A stretch of 64,000 nt of DNA from Alentia gelatinosa (Eukaryota > Annelida > Polychaeta > Phyllodocida > Polynoidae), in NCBI GenBank assembly GCA_950022655.1, contig OX465588.1, positions 26,893,525 through 26,957,524 on the forward strand, written 5' to 3'. Position 1 is the stretch's first letter; each line of letters starts with the position of its first letter. Shown here in pieces: positions 61,301 to 64,000 of the stretch. The notes under the pieces are model-generated. The model saw nothing but the letters and a program-made list of their open reading frames with translations, searched no databases and was not told where the DNA came from. Made by a program: the position numbers and the translations under genes.

Positions 61301-62360
61301 CATGTGTAGTGTTCTGTGCAGAACAAAACAAACGAAATAATTTGGGATATGAAAACAAGGGTTTCCTTGGAAAAGTTGAAAACTGCCATCTCTGAAAATA
61401 TTTCAATCCTTTCGCTACACTATGATGCCTGGAGGCATTCACAGGCATAGTATGCTATGAGGCACTATTTCCGAAATTTAAGTAATTGCTTTTTCTTGAT
61501 GAAATAATGCGAATATTTTGATATTTTTCCAACGAATGTAAATCCATATCATGCTTAATATCATTACTATTATATAACATCCTATTTATCATGATGGGAT
61601 TACCATGGAGGTATGATATAAAGACGTCACTGTGGATATTGTAAAAAGCGCTAGCATACTACAGGGTTGAAAATGCCAGTGCAGCGACGGATTTCAGGGT
61701 GTGTATTTGGTACTATGCAGCATCGTGAAAGGCTTAATTTCGCGTCTGACTTACTCCAAAATGGAATATCAGTAAATTACTAAGGCAACAGGTAGCATAG
61801 AAACAATATTTCATGGCACAAAATCTCTTCAATCTCTTAACCCCTTCCCTGCAGCACACAGTTCCCCTGTACAGCATTGCACTGCAGACATTGCTTGTAG
61901 AAACATCCCTCCTACGGCAGGCACCTTATTTGGGAAATAGCAATATCACGTGATGTTTAACGCAATTTGAGTAACTTACCAAGGTAACTGATGATATTTT
62001 GTTGTACCAAAGCAAAGTCCAATATGCCCCTTATACTTTGTTAAAATTTCTCTTAATTCCACCAATTATCTTTTTGTTTATTGAATTTTTTTTTATACAA
62101 ATATCCATGGAGGCATCATGCTGCTGTAGCCAGGGGAATGCCTGGAGGCGTCATGCTACAGTTAAAGGGTTAATTACACGTTTGACTTACACCTGGATGG
62201 CGTCTAGCCCGGCGGCGGCCATCTTGCGGAGGCGGTCCTTCCAGTAGGAGGGAGGGACGCGCGTGTAGTGAATGCTTCCCGAGACATAGAAGAAGGGGCA
62301 GCCATCCTTCACCAGCGTGTGCTTCCCGTAGTCCACCACGAACGACCGCGTGCCTGAAGG
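42966..62360 (-). CDS. GLB1: Beta-galactosidase (GH35, GLB1 type), all but the N-terminal exon(s)
   Basis: Removes terminal beta-linked galactose from GM1 ganglioside, glycoproteins and keratan sulfate-type chains; the family is lysosomal. Sixteen exons, joined on the minus strand with consistent phases and AG/GT borders, give 1965 nt, 654 codons and TAG. Human GLB1 is 677 residues, so only a signal peptide and a few residues are missing upstream. Both catalytic glutamates are present: acid/base in VENEYGS (57865-57867) and nucleophile in VNSEFYTGW (56309-56311). The C-terminal beta-domains are complete, ending in the [16 protein letters not shown] hallmark and LELDRAPC. Wording in the catalytic domain ([16 protein letters not shown]) is closer to GLB1 than to GLB1L. 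Introns contain many repeats. Confidence 0.95.
43308..45229. other. GLB1 intron with dispersed repeat B copies and palindromes
   Basis: Family B repeats at 43850-44035 and a fragment at 44185-44265 share GGTGATCGAATCTATGTGAT and AATTCAGGTAG with 55285-55450. The stretch 44285-44700 is unusually rich in CCGTAC/GTACGG. Confidence 0.6.
44352..44474. repeat. Fold-back element with 52-bp arms, GLB1 intron
   Basis: The arm ACCATGCTGTACAATTCACG continues to GTTTGTACGGA, and its inverse ends at 44474; roughly 45 of 52 positions pair around a loop of about 20 nt with GGCATTTATGCC. A separate 21-bp palindrome GTACGGACCG-C/G-CGGTCCGTAC lies at 44586-44606. Confidence 0.85.
45230..46031. repeat. Minisatellite of about 19 units (42-44 bp) derived from the GLB1 exon 15 splice donor
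   Basis: Units read on the plus strand TATAGTCTGACCTTGAACC, AGGTTAGATAAAGT, TGTA.TATGA. On the gene's strand each carries GGTTCAAGGTCAGACTATAT, which is the exon/intron junction of exon 15 itself. The final unit overlaps the exon end at 46022. Two units have GTTAGA in place of GTCAGA; the rest keep the donor. Confidence 0.93.
46022..46136 (-). CDS. GLB1: GLB1 exon 15 visible
   Basis: 115 nt, one base plus 38 codons: GPAVYTGSF, then [11 protein letters not shown]. The last bases of the exon and its donor (TTCAAG/GTCAGA) are the first unit of the minisatellite that fills the adjoining intron. Confidence 0.94.
46690..46930. repeat. Dispersed repeat family A, inverted copy in GLB1 intron
   Basis: Reverse orientation: GATGTCAGTTGGGGTCA, AAATTTACTGCCTCAGAGAG, ATTGGTGTGAATGAGGCTCA. 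It also begins with a tRNA-like phrase (CGACCAGTGGTAGAGAT). Confidence 0.6.
47837..48450. repeat. Interrupted tandem repeat, GLB1 intron
   Basis: Three units of about 65 bp at 47837-48030 around GTCTGACTTTTTAGCATGCA and GGC...GCCTTGACTTTT..GTTGAAAAATG. Degenerate units resume at 48318-48450 after about 290 bp of unrelated sequence, which is therefore probably an insertion. Confidence 0.75.
49071..49183 (-). CDS. GLB1: GLB1 exon 14 visible
   Basis: 113 nt, 37 codons plus two bases. [19 protein letters not shown], ends PRKF. Matches GLVSNLTLSSNILTDWTIF of human GLB1. Confidence 0.94.
49288..49435. repeat. Fold-back element with about 60-bp arms, GLB1 intron
   Basis: Left arm AAGGAAACGACCTTACTGTT... 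and right arm ending ...AACAGCCAGGTCGTTTCCTT pair over roughly 60 bp (about 47 matches), with a loop of 25-30 bp. It lies about 105 bp upstream (gene sense) of exon 14's acceptor. It also explains a meaningless 142-codon open frame on the plus strand. Confidence 0.85.
50214..50348 (-). CDS. GLB1: GLB1 exon 13 visible
   Basis: 135 nt, 45 codons, phase 0, with [19 protein letters not shown], matching LLVENMGRVNYG in vertebrates. Borders TTTCAG and GTGGGT. Confidence 0.94.
50787..51052. mobile_element. Short element with GGGCACA ends and TATA duplication
   Basis: 266 bp between TATA copies (50783-50786 and 51053-51056), with ends GGGCACAGAGTGATTGCTA and, inverted, GGGCACATAGCTATTGTGCTA (about 15 of 19 pair). 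Removing it joins GTGTAGCTTGTATA and CAATGAACC, which matches neighbouring repeat units GTGTAGCCTGTATACAATA (51160-51180). Holds a run of 22 G at 50993-51014. Confidence 0.72.
51191..51295 (-). CDS. GLB1: GLB1 exon 12 visible
   Basis: 105 nt, 35 codons, phase 0: [11 protein letters not shown] to [11 protein letters not shown], the beta-sandwich strand pair GFVLYRT...DRAYVAVDG of the family. Confidence 0.93.
52006..52092 (-). CDS. GLB1: GLB1 exon 11 visible
   Basis: 87 nt, 29 codons, phase 0, [14 protein letters not shown] to PRTMEQLGQ. Matches the variable linker where human GLB1 has LYPLTFIQV. Donor is GTCGGT, a weak site. Confidence 0.88.
52508..52579 (-). CDS. GLB1: GLB1 exon 10 visible
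   Basis: 72 nt, 24 codons, phase 0. [20 protein letters not shown] begins beta-domain 1. Two donors are 4 nt apart (GTAGGTG); only the first keeps frame with the next exon. Confidence 0.88.
52720..52975. repeat. Dispersed repeat family A, inverted copy in GLB1 intron
   Basis: Reverse orientation: TATTGGTGTGAATAAGGCTT, TTTTTCATGTAGAATTTGCT, AATGAGGCTCAATTCATAT and a TTTTACACGAGGAAGATG end. It abuts the short pogo-like element at 53010. Confidence 0.6.
53010..53165. mobile_element. Short relative of the pogo-like element, 156 bp
   Basis: Same CAGTAAAACCCCGCTT start, TACTG end and TA flanks (53008-53009 and 53166-53167). It lies in a GLB1 intron. The interior keeps the GGGGAC...GGAACGGAGGGTGTCCCC motif of the 905-bp copy, so it is an internally deleted family member. 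Confidence 0.85.
53306..53418 (-). CDS. GLB1: GLB1 exon 9 visible
   Basis: 113 nt, two bases plus 37 codons, [20 protein letters not shown] then LAIRDAIMQ. Ends the TIM barrel domain. Confidence 0.95.
55212..55252 (-). CDS. GLB1: GLB1 exon 8 visible, micro-exon of 41 nt
   Basis: One base, 13 codons, one base: [13 protein letters not shown], a near-invariant GH35 segment. Borders TTTGCAG and GTACGT. Very short; gene finders may miss it. Confidence 0.93.
55285..55450. repeat. Dispersed repeat family B, copy
   Basis: TTTGTTTGATCTAATGTCCA, CCTTTCCAGACTTTCTCAA, GGTGGTGACCGAATCTATGT, GATGAATTCAGGTAG, in the same order and orientation as 43850-44035. Confidence 0.75.
55447..55860. repeat. Tandem repeat of about 100 bp, roughly four units
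   Basis: Units share CACCACATAGACATGGTATG, AGGACTGGCCTTTGATAT, GCAGTAAATCTACCACTGCT and GGGGATGAATGAG. They start at the end of a family B copy, so a piece of that repeat seems to have been amplified. Confidence 0.85.
56199..56320 (-). CDS. GLB1: GLB1 exon 7 visible: nucleophile glutamate
   Basis: 122 nt, 40 codons plus two bases. [20 protein letters not shown], then a helix ending MKASVN. Glu at 56309-56311. Borders TTGACAG and GTAAGT. Confidence 0.96.
57005..57063 (-). CDS. GLB1: GLB1 exon 6 visible
   Basis: 59 nt, two bases plus 19 codons, [19 protein letters not shown]. Joins DFGP to the nucleophile exon with no gap relative to human GLB1. Confidence 0.92.
57411..57536. repeat. Fold-back element, GLB1 intron between exons 5 and 6
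   Basis: GTGTTTGGTCTGCGTCCTCG... pairs with the inverse of ...GGGACTCAGACCAAGCAC, about 42-bp arms with roughly 80% pairing. Confidence 0.75.
57550..57675. repeat. Small inverted-end element beside GLB1 exon 5
   Basis: A perfect 15-bp inverted pair AATTTATCTTAGCCT / AGGCTAAGATAAATT encloses 96 bp that contain a direct repeat of GTTGAGAA(T/C)GAGTT. It lies 20 bp from the exon 5 donor. Confidence 0.75.
57696..57876 (-). CDS. GLB1: GLB1 exon 5 visible: acid/base glutamate
   Basis: 181 nt, 60 codons plus one base. It opens [20 protein letters not shown] and holds [13 protein letters not shown] and [10 protein letters not shown]-rich relative to its surroundings, as usual for these exons. The donor GTGAGC lies 20 bp from a perfect 15-bp inverted repeat. 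Confidence 0.96.
58287..58381 (-). CDS. GLB1: GLB1 exon 4 visible
   Basis: 95 nt, two bases plus 31 codons, including [17 protein letters not shown] and GGPVLMVQ, leading into the acid/base motif. Borders CTGGCAG and GTAAGT. Confidence 0.94.
58602..58665 (-). CDS. GLB1: GLB1 exon 3 visible
   Basis: 64 nt, 21 codons plus one base: [20 protein letters not shown]. Follows EWDF as in all animal GLB1 proteins. Confidence 0.94.
61013..61163 (-). CDS. GLB1: GLB1 exon 2 visible
   Basis: 151 nt, one base plus 50 codons. [17 protein letters not shown] and [17 protein letters not shown] are the substrate-site loops conserved in GH35. Acceptor ACACAG, donor GTGAGT. Confidence 0.95.
62191..62360 (-). 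CDS. GLB1: GLB1 exon 1 visible
   Basis: 170 nt, 56 codons plus two bases. It has [16 protein letters not shown], then [20 protein letters not shown], the start of the TIM barrel. Acceptor TGGCCAG, donor GTAAGT after CAGGT. The split codon completes to Val. The sequence upstream within the window gives no convincing signal-peptide exon. Confidence 0.93.
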
Positions 62361-62965
62361 CTGGCCACATGTAGAAAATTAACACCACAATCGAAATAAC
62401 TACATACAGTATGAATAATAATAACCTTTTCTTGACTCAAGACTGCGTTATATTGGAGCATAATGATAACAATAAAAGACCTGCTCCACTGTAAAAAGAA
62501 ATGTCATATTGGTTAAGTTCAGCCCATGGTTCTGAATCAAAATTGCTCATTAATTTATAGGACTAATTATGTACCCAATTAACTTGCTAATGAGCATTGC
62601 TTCAGCATTGCTAACAGAAGATGTGGGGAAAATATTTCTTTGGTCTACTATTTGGACCAGAGCCCAGCCTAATATAATAACAGTTAGGTGATCCACCTAC
62701 AAATGAAATGAATCTGGAGGGCGCGTTATCGACCTATATAATCAACACAAATGTTAAATCCGAGACACTCTCAGAAAGATTCTCATGGCCTGTTTACAAA
62801 TGTACTCTACAATGGCTTGACCACAGTCATTATCAGTCTGTGCCCAGCATTTTACAGTCGCAGCTTTTTGGAAGTAAAACATGGTCGTTTACACTCCACT
62901 GCAGCGGATTCAGGGGTGATTCAGGGGTGATTCAGGGGCGATCATACTGATACGATCAGCCTTAT
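62361..62965. other. Upstream GLB1 intron or 5' region
   Basis: No signal-peptide exon recognised on the minus strand. A 12-bp tandem GATTCAGGGGTG occurs three times at 62908-62941. Confidence 0.4.
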
Positions 62966-63882
62966 GCCAGAGATCCACCAAAATTGACGCTTAGAGACGG
63001 CCGGCCGGCCTCAGCCGACGATATTCGGCTAGGCCGGCCGTGCGGCATTCTCTAAATTCTCCGTGCTGGTCCACCAAAATTAGTTATCTCCAGCCGGCTG
63101 ACGTCCATATGGCGTACACACGGGGACGGGCCAGCAGAGTTCTCCATTGATCTGATAGGCGACGCGCGCATTTTACGTAGTAATCGAGTTCCCTGATACA
63201 CTCCGACACTCTGAACCTGCGAAAGCCGCGTATCGAGCGGAGCGGTGTGTCGGGATTTGTACGGGAATGGTCAGAGATTGTCAGATAACCGCGGAAATAC
63301 ACGTTAAATCGAACAATGAAGGTAAATAAAGATAAGGATTGATGTTATGAGTGTGTATGGCACGCTATGGTGCTAGAATTCTGATGATAGTGTCGGAATT
63401 TTCTATGTCCGTTTGCGGCTTCGGGTATCGCCGGTGTTGGTGGCCGTGTTGGCGGCCTTCCATTGCTGCAACTCCAGGCAGAGCCCGCGGGCGGGTGTCA
63501 TACTCTTCAAATGCATCGACATCGGCCAACCGGCCGCCTTTAAAAAACCAAATGAATCAGCTTTGCGTCGGCTAGGGTCGGCTAGCGTCGGCTAGGGAGT
63601 TTCCAGCAGACTCCACACGGCTAGAGATTTTAATATTCGGTGGATCAGCAGAACAGTGACATTTAGGTGAGACGACGCCCGGACGACAGGGATATGGGAG
63701 AGGCGACTAGGACCGGCCTCGGGCGGGTGCGGCCGGCCCTAGCCGATTTGACATTATTTGCTGATCCACCAAGGCGATTATCTCAACCGGCTTGAGCTGA
63801 CGAGAGGCGGGAGCAGCCGACGTCCATATTCCACCCGCACGGACATCGGCCGGCCCTAACTTTCGCTTGGTGGATCTCTGGC
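62966..63882. mobile_element. GC-rich non-autonomous DNA element, 917 bp
   Basis: Ends GCCAGAGATCCACCAA and, inverted, GCCAGAGATCCACCAAG form a perfect 16-bp terminal inverted repeat. Flanks CTTAT and TTTAT give an imperfect 5-bp duplication. Subterminal GGCCGGCC, GCCGACGTCCATAT and internal CGTCGGCTAGGG repeats are also inverted or tandem. It is visibly more GC-rich than its surroundings. No transposase frame. Confidence 0.8.
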
Positions 63883-64000
63883 TTTATACGTAGCATAAAG
63901 CTGTGAACGATCAGTTCAATCACGTCTGACTTTTTACCTAGTGTTGGTAAATTTAGTTAAAATATTCATCCCTCATCTCATGTGAGAGCTCAACAGTTGT

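Overview
This is a metazoan nuclear genomic window, AT-rich, with long introns, standard GT-AG splice sites and a dense load of relic transposons and minisatellites. There are no operons or prokaryotic features. Dispersed repeats carrying TTTGTTTGT...TTTAACGTC-type stretches, the tRNA-derived repeats and the gene structures suggest a marine invertebrate. My best guess is a mollusc or other lophotrochozoan, and this is inference only. Two host protein genes were rebuilt by joining exons whose phases and splice sites agree throughout. Both continue beyond the window at their 5' ends, and they are convergent. (1) Bases 988-22805, plus strand: a ceramide synthase (CerS/LASS/Lag1 family, TLC domain). 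The N-terminal exons lie off the left edge. Its penultimate coding exon exists in two tandem versions (13161-13317 and 19132-19288). Both are exactly 157 nt, with the same phases, and each encodes the loop between the last two membrane helices plus the final helix. That loop is the segment known from mammalian work to set acyl-chain-length choice, so these look like mutually exclusive exons that swap substrate specificity. (2) Bases 62360-42966, minus strand: a GLB1-type lysosomal beta-galactosidase (GH35). Sixteen coding exons give 654 residues; only the signal peptide end is missing. The 17-20 kb between the genes holds a 5'-truncated non-LTR retrotransposon of L1/Tx1 type (28.2-30.7 kb, minus), carrying a long (TA)n microsatellite inside its 3' coding end, several minisatellites, and a decayed Gypsy retrotransposon (33.7-36.6 kb, plus) interrupted by a terminal-inverted-repeat element. 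From 37 kb onward are tRNA-like repeats, a tRNA-Gly(GCC) gene or copy with an A-rich tail, a pogo/Tigger-like non-autonomous element with a short relative at 53 kb, and several fold-back elements inside beta-galactosidase introns. The most interesting points are the alternative CerS exon pair, a roughly 19-copy minisatellite that carries the beta-galactosidase 5' splice site in every unit, and insertions whose empty sites can be inferred from target duplications. Both host genes act in sphingolipid and glycosphingolipid metabolism (ceramide synthesis and terminal galactose removal), but nothing here shows they are co-regulated.
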